DNA from: an uncultured Collinsella sp.
GTDB lineage: Bacteria; Actinomycetota; Coriobacteriia; Coriobacteriales; Coriobacteriaceae
Direction of reading: 5' to 3'
NCBI GenBank assembly: GCA_902465015.1
Contig: CABQLK010000011.1
Span: 1-48,133, forward strand
DNA: 48,133 nt
This document shows positions 37,450-45,887 of the stretch, piece after piece. Below the pieces are notes generated by a model that did no database searches, had not been told where the DNA came from, and saw only the letters and a program-made list of their open reading frames with translations. The position numbers and the translations under genes are program-made. How positions within the stretch are numbered: the first letter of the stretch is position 1; each line of letters begins with the position of its first letter.

Positions 37450-38976
37450 TTAGTCTGCTCGATAGTGCGATCCGAGACTTTCGGTTCGCTTACGCATGGC
37501 TTTGACCATTTCCTGTGCTAGTTGAATCTGCGATTGCAGGCGGGCGAGGGCTGCGACTTCGCTATCCTGCGCTTTCTGTGTGCTCAAGGTCGTTGCCTCC
37601 GTCTTCAAGCCTTCAAGCTCGTGTAGTGCCTCGGATAGGCCCGTCTCGGTGCGGTTGATCATGCAATAGGTGCTCATTGTGTGCTTGAAGCTGCGAGTCA
37701 GGCGTTCGGCGTCTACTGTTGCGATGCCATGCTGGGGGAGGGCGGTATCAGCCGGTGCGCCAGCCTCGGGAGCGTTCAGTGCTGCTCGAGCCGCTGATGC
37801 GCCTGCGATTCGCCCGAATACAATGCCATTGGCGCTCGACAGACCTCCGATGCGGTCGGCGCCGTGCATGCCGCCTGTTGCCTCGCCACAGGCGTAGAGG
37901 CCCTCAACGCCCGTGTACGCGGTCTTGTCGATCCTGATGCCGCCGTTGGCGGCGTGGGCATACATCGCCACGCGCATCTCGTCGGTCGGCGCGATGCCGT
38001 GCTCGTCTTGCAGCCAGGTGGCAAAGGTCTGCACAAACTCTGGGACATCCACGCGGGGGAAGTCGTAGTGGAGTGCCAGGCCTTCGGCACCAGCCTGATC
38101 GATGACGAGATCGATAGCGCGGGAGGCCAAGCGTGACGTGAAAGGACCATATCCAGAGCGCTGCTCGAGCAGGTCGTCCAGCTTGTCGTCGGTGATATCT
38201 GCCGGCTGGTCTACATGTACGTAGCGCCAGGTTTTCTCGTTGAAGACCAGGTTGCGCTTGGGTTCGATGAAGCCGGGCATCATCTGCATGAACTCTATAT
38301 TAGTAAGCGATGCGCCGTGCGCCAGTGCGATGGCCTGCGAGGAGCTGAGCACATCAGCCGACGTAAGGCTGCGCTCGAACAGGCCGCCTGTGCCACCGGC
38401 TGCGATGATCGTGGCCTTGGCAGCAAAGGGCACGATTCGATCTTCGGTGAGGTCGTAGAGCACGGTTCCGGTGATTCTGCCGTTCGTGTCCTCAACAAGG
38501 TCGATAAGCTCATGGCGGGGGAGCAGGCGAATGCCGAGCGACTCGATCAGGGTCGTCAGAGCGTCCTCAAGGGGCTTGCGGGTGAGGCCGCGCCAAATGC
38601 GCGTCTTGTGGTCAAAGCAGGGGATAAACTGCTTTTGCTGAGCGCTCTCAGCGCTTTGCGGACGCTGGAGCTCAACGCCAAGGTCTTGCTCGAGCCATTC
38701 AATTGCCTGGGGAATGCCGTGGACAAACGTCCGGACAAGCTCGGGGTCGGCGACACCGCCGCCGACGGTCTGGATGGTGTCGATGAGGTCCTGCTCGTCG
38801 TCTTCGTCGACGGGACCGATGAGGCCGAGGCCCCAGGTACCCGGGAAGAAGCTCGATCCACTCATAATCTTGCCGGCGCTTGCCACAGTGACGGTTGCAC
38901 CCGTGCGTGCCGCTTCGATGGCGGCGCAAAGGCCCGCAATGCCAGATCCAATTACCAGTACATCAGTCGATTCCAT
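37450..38976 (-). CDS. FAD-dependent oxidoreductase, fumarate reductase/aspartate oxidase-like
   Basis: A 508-residue flavoprotein. The N-terminus TDVLVIGSGIAGLCAAIEAAR is the ADP-binding FAD fold (residues 4-24). SGSSFFPGTWGLG follows where family members bind flavin, TIIAAGGTGGLF is the second FAD motif, and GLYACGEATGGMHGADRIGG with LSSANGIVFGRIAG completes the C-terminal FAD site. This is the SdhA/FrdA/NadB superfamily. No quinolinate genes (nadA, nadC) adjoin and the NadB active-site pattern is not complete by eye, so L-aspartate oxidase is only one possibility; an anaerobic fumarate-type reductase is another. ATG 38976 has AAAGGA upstream. No signal peptide, so cytosolic. Monocistronic. 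Confidence 0.85.
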   Translation of the reverse strand: MESTDVLVIGSGIAGLCAAIEAARTGATVTVASAGKIMSGSSFFPGTWGLGLIGPVDEDDEQDLIDTIQTVGGGVADPELVRTFVHGIPQAIEWLEQDLGVELQRPQSAESAQQKQFIPCFDHKTRIWRGLTRKPLEDALTTLIESLGIRLLPRHELIDLVEDTNGRITGTVLYDLTEDRIVPFAAKATIIAAGGTGGLFERSLTSADVLSSSQAIALAHGASLTNIEFMQMMPGFIEPKRNLVFNEKTWRYVHVDQPADITDDKLDDLLEQRSGYGPFTSRLASRAIDLVIDQAGAEGLALHYDFPRVDVPEFVQTFATWLQDEHGIAPTDEMRVAMYAHAANGGIRIDKTAYTGVEGLYACGEATGGMHGADRIGGLSSANGIVFGRIAGASAARAALNAPEAGAPADTALPQHGIATVDAERLTRSFKHTMSTYCMINRTETGLSEALHELEGLKTEATTLSTQKAQDSEVAALARLQSQIQLAQEMVKAMRKRTESLGSHYRAD

Positions 38977-39159
38977 CGGATTCCTTTCTCGTCCGGCGCA
39001 TTGTCGCACGGGTGATCGGCAATGGGGTCGCAAAGACTCGGCAAATCGGTAAAGGGTAAATATGGCAGGTGGGCGTCATGGACGCTCTGACGCTCCATCT
39101 CATCACATCTCGTATTTCGCCCCAGCTGATATATCGGCATTAGCTACCCTGCGCCAGCG

Positions 39160-39197
39160 CAAACAAAAAGAGCCGCCACCTCGAAAGGTAGCGGCTC
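39160..39197 (-). terminator. Terminator after the GGGtGRT gene
   Basis: GAGCCGCTACC pairs with GGTGGCGGCTC (one mismatch) around TTTCGA, followed on the minus strand by TTTTTGTTTG. 34 nt after the stop. Confidence 0.88.
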
Positions 39198-39231
39198 CAA
39201 GCTCAACTATATGAGCATCGCGCAGGCGCGA

Positions 39232-40236
39232 TTAGGCCTTGAGGGCCTCCTCGACGGCGACAGCGCAGGCGACGGTGGCACCGACCATGGGGTTGTTGCC
39301 CATGCCGATGAGACCCATCATGTCAACGTGCGCAGGCACGGAGGAAGAACCGGCGAACTGGGCGTCGGAGTGCATACGGCCCATGGTGTCGGTCATGCCG
39401 TAAGAGGCAGGGCCGGCGCCCATGTTGTCCGGGTGCAGGGTACGGCCAGTGCCGCCACCAGAAGCGACGGAGAAGTACTTCTTACCAGCCTCGAGGCGCT
39501 CCTTCTTGTAGGTGCCAGCGACGGGGTGCTGGAAGCGCGTGGGGTTGGTGGAGTTACCGGTGATCGAGATGTCGACGTTCTCGTGCCACATGATGGCAAC
39601 GCCCTCGCGGACGTCGTCGGAGCCGTAGCAGTTAACGGCAGCGCGGGGACCATCGGAGTAGGGGATGGTCTCGACGACCTTGAGCTCGCCCGTGTAGTAG
39701 TCGAACTGGGTCTTCACGTAGGTGAAACCGTTAATGCGGGCGATGATCTGAGCAGCGTCCTTGCCCAGACCGTTGAGGATAACGCGCAGCGGCTTCTTGC
39801 GAGCCTTGTTGGCGTTCAGAGCCAGGCCGATAGCGCCCTCGGCAGCAGCGAAGGACTCGTGGCCGGCCAGGAAGGCGAAGCACTCGGTGTCGTCGGAGAG
39901 CAGCATAGCGCCCAGGTTGCCGTGGCCCAGACCGACCTTGCGGTCCTCGGCGACGGAGCCGGGAACGGTGAAGGCCTGGATGCCCTCGCCGATGATGGCA
40001 GCAGCCTCAGAAGCGGACTTGGCGCCACGCTTGACAGCGAGAGCGCAGCCGAGGGTGTAGGCCCACTCGGCGTTCTGGAAGGCGATGGACTGGGTGTTGT
40101 TGACGATCTCACGCGGGTTGAAGCCCTTGTCGGTGCAGATCTGCAGAGCTTCCTCGAGGGAGGCGATGCCGTTGTCGGCGAGGCACTTGTTGATCTTGTC
40201 AGCGCGGCGCTCGTAACCTTCGAACGTAACAGTCAT
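39232..40236 (-). CDS. GGGtGRT family protein
   Basis: A 334-residue cytosolic protein of the GGGtGRT family, named for a motif seen here as SGGGTGRTLHPDNMGAGP (about residues 263-280). Molecular function is not established. It is Gly- and Ala-rich, with other conserved-looking blocks such as GHGNLGAMLLSDDTECFAFLAGHES (residues about 103-127) and ITGNSTNPTRFQHPVAGTY. Codon use is strongly biased, suggesting high expression. ATG 40236 is preceded by a strong AAAGGGAGG. It lies 18 nt downstream of a NifU-like scaffold gene, the arrangement typical for this family in Clostridia and Coriobacteriia; a role in handling iron-sulfur clusters is inferred from that pairing only. Confidence 0.9.
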   Translation of the reverse strand: MTVTFEGYERRADKINKCLADNGIASLEEALQICTDKGFNPREIVNNTQSIAFQNAEWAYTLGCALAVKRGAKSASEAAAIIGEGIQAFTVPGSVAEDRKVGLGHGNLGAMLLSDDTECFAFLAGHESFAAAEGAIGLALNANKARKKPLRVILNGLGKDAAQIIARINGFTYVKTQFDYYTGELKVVETIPYSDGPRAAVNCYGSDDVREGVAIMWHENVDISITGNSTNPTRFQHPVAGTYKKERLEAGKKYFSVASGGGTGRTLHPDNMGAGPASYGMTDTMGRMHSDAQFAGSSSVPAHVDMMGLIGMGNNPMVGATVACAVAVEEALKA

Positions 40237-40254
40237 AGTTATTTCCCTCCCTTT

Positions 40255-40989
40255 CTACTCGTGAACCGGGAACACGCTGGCGACGGAGTGAGTCTCCTCG
40301 TCGGTGCGCGGGTCGATGTACTTGGCAGCGTTCTCCCACTGACCATAGTGGCCCATAGCGCCAGCGATGGCCTCCTCGGGGGTCTTGCCGGCCTTGACGG
40401 CGTCGGTGAACTTGCCGAGGTTCAGGAACTCGAAAGCGATGATCTCGTTCTTGTCGTTGAGAGCCATGCGGGTGACGTAGCCCTGAGCGAGCTCGAGGTA
40501 ACGAGCGCCCTTGGCCTTGGTGCCGAACATGGTGCCGACCTGAGAGCGAAGGCCCTTGCCGAGGTCGTCGAGGGAGGCGCCCACGGGCAGGCCGCCCTCG
40601 GAGAACGCGGTCTGGCTGCGGCCGTAAACGATCTGCAGGAAGATCTCGCGCATAGCAACGTTGATGGCGTCGCAGACGAGGTCGGTGTTGAGGGCCTCGA
40701 GGATGGTCTTACCGGGAAGGATCTCGGAAGCCATGGCGGCAGAGTGGGTCATGCCCGAGCAACCGATGGTCTCAACGAGGGCCTCCTCGATGATGCCGTC
40801 CTTGACGTTCAGCGTGAGCTTGCAGGCGCCCTGCTGAGGTGCGCACCAACCCACACCGTGCGTAAGACCGGAGATGTCGGAAATCTCCTTAGCCTGGACC
40901 CACTTGCCCTCCTCGGGGATGGGTGCGGGGCCGTGGTATGCACCCTTGGCAACGGGGCACATGTTCTCCACTTCCTGTGAGTACTGCAT
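40255..40989 (-). CDS. NifU-like iron-sulfur scaffold protein (GGGtGRT partner)
   Basis: A 244-residue protein with a NifU/IscU N-terminal-type fold, larger than IscU (about 130). Candidate cluster-binding cysteines sit in WCAPQQGACKL (about 49-59), ETIGCSGMTHSA (about 73-84) and TDLVCDAINVA (about 101-111). The extra C-terminal part (about 140-244) contains ALNDKNEIIAFEFLNLGKF and a HYGQWENAAKYIDPR tail. It is distinct from the SufU encoded at 42867, so the organism has two scaffold-type proteins. ATG 40989 has GGAGAGG upstream. A TATTAT -10 on the minus strand near 41084 fits an 80-nt leader. It leads a two-gene operon with the GGGtGRT gene. Confidence 0.9.
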   Translation of the reverse strand: MQYSQEVENMCPVAKGAYHGPAPIPEEGKWVQAKEISDISGLTHGVGWCAPQQGACKLTLNVKDGIIEEALVETIGCSGMTHSAAMASEILPGKTILEALNTDLVCDAINVAMREIFLQIVYGRSQTAFSEGGLPVGASLDDLGKGLRSQVGTMFGTKAKGARYLELAQGYVTRMALNDKNEIIAFEFLNLGKFTDAVKAGKTPEEAIAGAMGHYGQWENAAKYIDPRTDEETHSVASVFPVHE

Positions 40990-41330
40990 GCCTCTCCTCT
41001 CTATCGTGTTGGCGTCCCGTCTGGGGGTCGTGGCTGGCGATTGCCGGGCGACCCTTCGAAAGGGACATGACATGCAGCCCCTATAATACCGCGAAATGCA
41101 CGGAATATTCGGCGAACGGCTCAGTTTTCGTAGCGAGAAGTCCGGAAGTTTTAATTGAAACGGTTTAACTCTATGTTCTGTGGTCGCGAACTTCCATAGA
41201 TGGGGTCCGTCTTGGGCAAGCTTTTGGTCAGCTCTTGTAAGCGTTGCGGGGGTTGACCTGTTGCAACGGTGCCGTTCGCCGCCTGTTTACTGCCTTTTGC
41301 CGCGCGAGTGTATTGTTTTGCGTGAATGTT

Positions 41331-41359
41331 TTGATGGCACGCTTCAATCGTGCTGTATT
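41331..41359 (+). promoter_or_regulatory. Possible promoter of the RAYT gene
   Basis: TTGATG (41331-41336), a 17-nt spacer containing GCACG-cttcaat-CGTGC, and TGTATT (41354-41359). The rest of the 403-bp gap 40990-41392 shows a TATAAT-like element near 41080 and no ORF I can support. Confidence 0.4.
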
Positions 41360-41392
41360 GGATGGCAAGCAGATCCCGGCGAAGGGAGCGCC

Positions 41393-42205
41393 ATGCAGCG
41401 CGTTTGGAGAACGGTTACCGGCTTTTACCATGTCTGCGCCCGCGGTATGGGCAAGCAGCTCATCTTTGAGGGCGATGAAGACCGGTGGGAGTTTTTGGAG
41501 CTGATGCGCGAGTGCTGCCGCGAGGAGGGTGTGACGGTTATCGCCTGGTGCCTTATGGGCAATCACGTGCATTTGGTGCTTGCGGATTACGAGGACAGGA
41601 TGAGCGCGGCGATGCACCGGCTGCTTTTGACGTACGCGCGGCGGTTCAATAAACGCACGGGGCGCACAGGCAATCTGTTCCAGAACCGTTTTGACCGGCG
41701 CTCGCTCGATACCGACTGGCAGGTGATGGAGGCTATTCGCTCCGTACACGCCGATCCACAGGAGGCGGGCGTTAGCCTAATCGAGCGTTATCCCTGGAGC
41801 AGCTTTGCGGAGCATTTGTGCGCTTACGACGGTGACGTGGCTGATGTCGCGAGGGGATTTTCTGATCCTTCTTGCGTGCTTGAGCTCTTTGGTTCTGCCG
41901 AGGACTTTATTGCCCATTCGCTTTCGACGCCCGACGGCTGCGATCCAGCGATGCCCGTTCTGGAAGAGACGGAGTGGGAGCGGCATGCCTTTGCCGAAAA
42001 GTTGGCGAAGGGGCTCGGGGTTCCGCTCCACGGGGTTAAAGCCGCGCCGTCGGCGCAGCGCAATATCGTCATTCTTGGATTGCACGATGCCGGTTTTACG
42101 GTGCGTCAGATTGAGCGATATACGGGGATTGGCAAAAGTACCGTTTCTCGTATCGTGCGTGCCTGTGCACGAACGGCGGTGCAGACTGGCCGAAACGTGG
42201 CGTAG
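41393..42205 (+). mobile_element. REP-associated tyrosine transposase (RAYT, Y1/HUH family)
   Basis: A 270-residue single-strand DNA transposase-like protein. GNHVHLVLADYEDRM (about 58-72) is the HUH metal-binding motif of the IS200/Y1 family. YARRFNKRTGRTGNLFQNRF (about 84-103) contains the conserved catalytic Tyr helix and the Gly-rich segment of RAYTs. WCLMGNH precedes the HUH. Unlike IS200, RAYTs have a C-terminal extension; here it ends in a helix-turn-helix-like TVRQIERYTGIGKSTVSRIV. ATG 41393 is chosen for AGGGAG 4 nt upstream. The gene is intact, and no terminal inverted repeats flank it. RAYTs are known to recognise REP palindromes in other bacteria; the GGGGAC-type repeats of this window are candidate substrates (inference). 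Confidence 0.88.
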
Positions 42206-42802
42206 GACTGCCTGTTCACCGCAGCTGGGGTCGCCCATATGCCACGACCATTGTTCTAAAAGCCTGGTACGGTAACTGCACTTCTTAATATGCATAGAAC
42301 AATCGCCATCTTGCATAAAATAACGGCTCAGTCCGGATTTGCCCGTGCCTACCCCCGTCTGCGCCGTGCAATAAACCGAGTTTTCAGCATCGTGTTGCTG
42401 TCGGCACCGCCGCAATCTTGCAACATACGGGTCCCGAAGCTATTGATTCCTGCCGTTGCGCCCCCGAAGCACGTGCCTGCGTCCCGTCAGACCGCGATGC
42501 TTGTTCTAAAACACAATATATATGCGCCTAAAGACATTGATTAACGCTTTCGATGCGTATACACACAGCTTGGCGTGCTGAATACTCGCAAAAATGCACG
42601 CCGCTCCCTATGGGACCCGTCTGCGGCAGGCGCGAAGCGAGTCGGAGTTTCGCAGAACGGGGCTTGGCGCATTGCTTGGCGGGCCCGGGGCCCTGCCGCA
42701 GGCCTTTGGTGCTGTGGAAAACGCCCGTGCTCGCGTCTGGCTGTGTGGCAAATGTCAGACGGGGCGCCGGACGCGCGGACTTTGTGCGTTCGCGCTCATT
42801 AG
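42206..42802. other. Gap after the RAYT gene without a supported gene
   Basis: About 600 bp. The first half is relatively A+T-rich, with TTGTTCTAAAA at both 42250 and 42498 as a direct repeat. The second half is G+C-rich, with several overlapping open frames of 70-100 codons, none with a ribosome site or recognisable family. Probably decayed or regulatory DNA next to the mobile gene. Confidence 0.4.
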
Positions 42803-42834
42803 GTAAAAACAGAGCCGCCCGTATCGGGCGGCTC
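42803..42834 (-). terminator. Terminator of the suf operon
   Basis: GAGCCGCCCG pairs perfectly with CGGGCGGCTC around ATA, followed on the minus strand by TGTTTTTACC. About 33 nt past the sufU stop. Confidence 0.92.
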
Positions 42835-42866
42835 GGCAATCAAAAAACTTGGATTCGGGGCATAAA

Positions 42867-43301
42867 CTACTGGTTTGTTTGCCCCTCGAGCATGCCGTCG
42901 AGGGTGCGCCAGGCGAGCTCGGCGCACTTGACACGAGCGGGCATGTGCGAGATGTCCTGGAGCTGGGCGGCCTCGTCCAGATCTTCCAGATCTTCCTCGG
43001 AGAGCTCCTCGCCACGGATCATGGCGAGGAAAAGCCCTGCCAAGCGACGTGCCTCCTCGACCGTCTCGCCGGTGATGAGGTCGGCCATGATGTCGGCGCT
43101 GGCCTGGCTGATGGCGCAGCCGTGGCCGGTAAAGGAGGCCTCCTCGATTACGCCCTTCTCGACACGCAGCTGCAAGGTGAGCTCGTCGCCACAGCTGGGG
43201 TTGATGCCGTCGTGCTCGTGCGTGGGGGCATCCATCTCGTACTTATAGTCGGGGTGCGAGTTGTGCTCCATAAATGTGGTGGAGGTGTACAGATTACCCA
43301 T
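42867..43301 (-). CDS. sufU: Fe-S assembly protein SufU
   Basis: A 144-residue zinc-binding sulfur-transfer partner of SufS. The three expected cysteines are in NPSCGDE (about 35-38), GHGCAIS (about 61-64) and VKCAEL (about 125-127), with the long insertion between the second and third that distinguishes SufU from IscU. The Asp of CGDE is the fourth zinc ligand. The ATG lies inside the end of sufS (8-nt overlap, ATGGGTAA), so translation is coupled. It is the last gene of sufCBDSU. Confidence 0.95.
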   Translation of the reverse strand: MGNLYTSTTFMEHNSHPDYKYEMDAPTHEHDGINPSCGDELTLQLRVEKGVIEEASFTGHGCAISQASADIMADLITGETVEEARRLAGLFLAMIRGEELSEEDLEDLDEAAQLQDISHMPARVKCAELAWRTLDGMLEGQTNQ

Positions 43302-44619
43302 TGAACGTGCTCCAAACGTGATGCAGGCCGGCGATGAACTTGTCGATGTCGGCCTTGTCGTTGTAGAAGGCCACGCTGGCGCGGCAGCAGGCAAGGTTTT
43401 CGACACCCAGCCAGGTAAGCAGCGGCTGCGCGCAGTGGTGGCCGGCGCGGATGCAGACGCCGTCCATGTCCATGATGCTCGCGACGTCGTGCGGGTGGAT
43501 GCCCTTGACGTTAAAGCTTACAACGCCGTGGTGGTTGTCCCAATAGATGGAGCCGATGATCTGGGCAAAGTCGAGCTGCATGAGCTCGCCCATCAGGTAG
43601 TGGACGAGTGCCTGCTCGCGTGCCTGGATGTTCTCGTAGCCCACAGTGTTGACCAGGTAGTCGAGTGCGGCGCCCGTGGCGAAGATGCCGGCGGCGTCCT
43701 GCGTGCCGGCCTCGAACTTCTCGGGGACAGGAGCCCAGACGGCGTCCTGCTCGGTGACCGAATCGATCATTTCGCCGCCGGTGAGCATGGGCGGCATGGC
43801 GTTCAGCAGGTCCATCTTGCCCCACAGCACGCCGATGCCCATGGGGCCCATGGCCTTGTGTGCGCTAAAGGCAAAGAAGTCGGCTCCCAGGTCGGCCACA
43901 TCGACCGGCATGTGCGGCAGCGACTGCGCGCCGTCGACGACCAGATAGCCGCCGTACTTGTGGACGAGCTTGCCGAGGTTCTTGACCGGGTTCTCGACGC
44001 CCAGCACGTTAGAAACCTGACCCACGGCCAGAATCTTGGTCTTGGGACCCACCTTGGCAAGAACCTCCTCGGTGGTGAGCTGGCCGGTCTTGGTGGGGTA
44101 GAGGTAGACGAGCTTGGCGCCGGTTTCGCGGCAGACCTGCTGCCACGGGATTAGGTTGGAGTGGTGCTCCATGATGGTGATGACGACCTCGTCACCAGGC
44201 TCGAGCACCGTGGGTGCAAAGCTCTTGGCGATCAGGTTGAGCGACTCGCTCGTGTTGCGGGTGAAGACGACCTCGTTGGCCTGGGCGGCGCCGATGAGGT
44301 CGGCGATCTGCTGGCGGACCTTCGCGATGGCGTCGGTGGCCTCGACGGACAGCGAGTACAGGCCGCGCAGGGGGTTGGCGTTCATGCGCTGATAGAAGTC
44401 ACGCTCGGCGTCGAGCACACAGGCAGGGCGCTGCGCGGTGGCGGCGCTATCGAGGAAGGCGATCTCGGGGTGCTGCTGGAACAGCGGGAACTGTGCCTTG
44501 TAGGGATTGGTCTCGATGTCGACGGTAGGCCAGCCGCGCGAGGCCTCGTCGCTGGCGTCGAGCTCCATAGGCTCCGGTGCGGTACAGGTATCGCATTTAA
44601 CGTGCTCGGTGTCGATCAT
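43294..44619 (-). CDS. sufS: Cysteine desulfurase SufS
   Basis: PLP enzyme that removes sulfur from cysteine as a persulfide for cluster assembly. It has 441 residues, about 35 more than typical SufS; the extra N-terminal part contains a CxxC pair (KCDTCTAPE). FLDSAATAQRP (about 54-64) is the usual start of the fold. HHSNLIPWQ and VDGAQSLPHMPVDV are PLP-site motifs, AFSAHKAMGPMGIGVL bears the PLP-binding Lys, and the catalytic Cys is in the C-terminal RAGHHCAQPLL region. The start overlaps the sufD stop by ATGA, consistent with coupling. SufU accepts the sulfur from this type of enzyme. Confidence 0.96.
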   Translation of the reverse strand: MIDTEHVKCDTCTAPEPMELDASDEASRGWPTVDIETNPYKAQFPLFQQHPEIAFLDSAATAQRPACVLDAERDFYQRMNANPLRGLYSLSVEATDAIAKVRQQIADLIGAAQANEVVFTRNTSESLNLIAKSFAPTVLEPGDEVVITIMEHHSNLIPWQQVCRETGAKLVYLYPTKTGQLTTEEVLAKVGPKTKILAVGQVSNVLGVENPVKNLGKLVHKYGGYLVVDGAQSLPHMPVDVADLGADFFAFSAHKAMGPMGIGVLWGKMDLLNAMPPMLTGGEMIDSVTEQDAVWAPVPEKFEAGTQDAAGIFATGAALDYLVNTVGYENIQAREQALVHYLMGELMQLDFAQIIGSIYWDNHHGVVSFNVKGIHPHDVASIMDMDGVCIRAGHHCAQPLLTWLGVENLACCRASVAFYNDKADIDKFIAGLHHVWSTFNG

Positions 44620-45887
44620 GCGAGCTCCTCTTCAAAGTTGTCGATCAGGTTGTTGCCCAGGCGGACGACGGCGGCGCGGGTGCGCTCGTCGGTGGCGGAA
44701 AGCGCGGCGTCCTCCAGCTTGGCACGGACGAACAGGTCCTCGGCGGCGTTTTGGTCAAGGCCACGGCAGGCGAGATAGAACAGTTGCTCGTCGCGGACGT
44801 GGCCGATCGTGGCGCCGTGGTTGCCGGCGACGTCGTCCTCGTCGCAGAGAATGACAGGAACGGTCTTGTTGTCGACGCCCTTGTTGGCCAAAAGCACCGT
44901 CTCGCGCTCGGTGCCGGTTGCGCCCTTGCAACCGTGCACGAGGTCGATGGTGCCACGGTAGACCTTCTTGGACGTGCCGGTCAGCACGCCGTTGGCGTCG
45001 ATCTCGCACTCGGTCTTGCGGCCGCGGTGGCGCAGCTCGTAGTTAAAGTCGCGCACCTGCTCGCGGGCGCCCAGGTAATCGGTATCGATCGTCACCTTGG
45101 CGGTATCGCCCAGCAGGTCGCCGGCAAGGCCGGTGGCGCTGGCGCCGGCACCCAGGACGGTGTGCTGCACGTTGACGCGCGCGCCCTCGTCCAGGAACAG
45201 GCCGGTGTCGTCGAGCGCGATCCAGCTATCGTCGAGCGTCTGCGTGCAGGTCACGTTGACGGTGACGTACTCGTGGGCGCACACGCGTAGCACGGAGCCC
45301 ACGACACCCTCGCCGGTAACTGGGGAGTCCAGGGCAATATGCAGATTGAGCGTCGACTGGGGACGGGCGACGACGTCGATGGCGGCGATGGCCGCGGCGG
45401 CATCGACACCGCTCACGCGCACGGTAACCGTGGCGTGCTTGTATGCGGGCACTTCGATGACGATGCGCTTGGTAGCGTGCTCGGCCAAGTAGGCGTAGGC
45501 AGCCTCGCCCATGCCGGTCTCGAAGGCTTCAGCAGGGGAGAGCTCCTCCTCGAGCTTGATGGCGCCGGCCTGGTAGACGGAGGTGGCGGGCACGTCGAGC
45601 TCGGTCTCGGGCGTGATGCGGGCGCGGTCGGCTGCATCACCGGGGGCGGAGGCGCGGCGCTCGGGGAAGCGCTCGGCCATGGCGTCCATGGCGGCTTCGA
45701 ACGCGTCTGCCACGCCAGTAAACTGCTCGTCCAAGCCCTCGACCTCAACGGCCTCGGTGGGAGCGGCGGCAAGCTCGTCAGAGAGCTCGAGCTTGGTCTG
45801 GTTCATCTTGAGCCAGCCCCAAGTTGCAGCCGGCATCGCATTGACCTGCTCAAGGGTGGTAGCAGCGGTGTTGGTTTCCTGTTTCAT
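44616..45887 (-). CDS. sufD: Fe-S assembly protein SufD
   Basis: A 423-residue component of the SufBCD scaffold. The beta-helix core region shows GARVNVQHTVLGAGASATGL, and the family-conserved C-terminus has ATIGHVRDEQLFYLACRGLDQNAAE (residues about 363-387), similar to SufB. The N-terminal ~100 residues are Ala/Glu-rich and poorly conserved, as is common in SufD. The ATG at 45887 overlaps the sufB stop by one base (TAATG), which sets the start; an upstream extension of the same frame lies inside sufB and is a shadow. Confidence 0.92.
   Translation of the reverse strand: MKQETNTAATTLEQVNAMPAATWGWLKMNQTKLELSDELAAAPTEAVEVEGLDEQFTGVADAFEAAMDAMAERFPERRASAPGDAADRARITPETELDVPATSVYQAGAIKLEEELSPAEAFETGMGEAAYAYLAEHATKRIVIEVPAYKHATVTVRVSGVDAAAAIAAIDVVARPQSTLNLHIALDSPVTGEGVVGSVLRVCAHEYVTVNVTCTQTLDDSWIALDDTGLFLDEGARVNVQHTVLGAGASATGLAGDLLGDTAKVTIDTDYLGAREQVRDFNYELRHRGRKTECEIDANGVLTGTSKKVYRGTIDLVHGCKGATGTERETVLLANKGVDNKTVPVILCDEDDVAGNHGATIGHVRDEQLFYLACRGLDQNAAEDLFVRAKLEDAALSATDERTRAAVVRLGNNLIDNFEEELA

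Noticed and set aside
42290..42802. Several 70-100-codon frames after the RAYT gene
   Set aside because: No ribosome sites, mutually overlapping on both strands, no recognisable domains.
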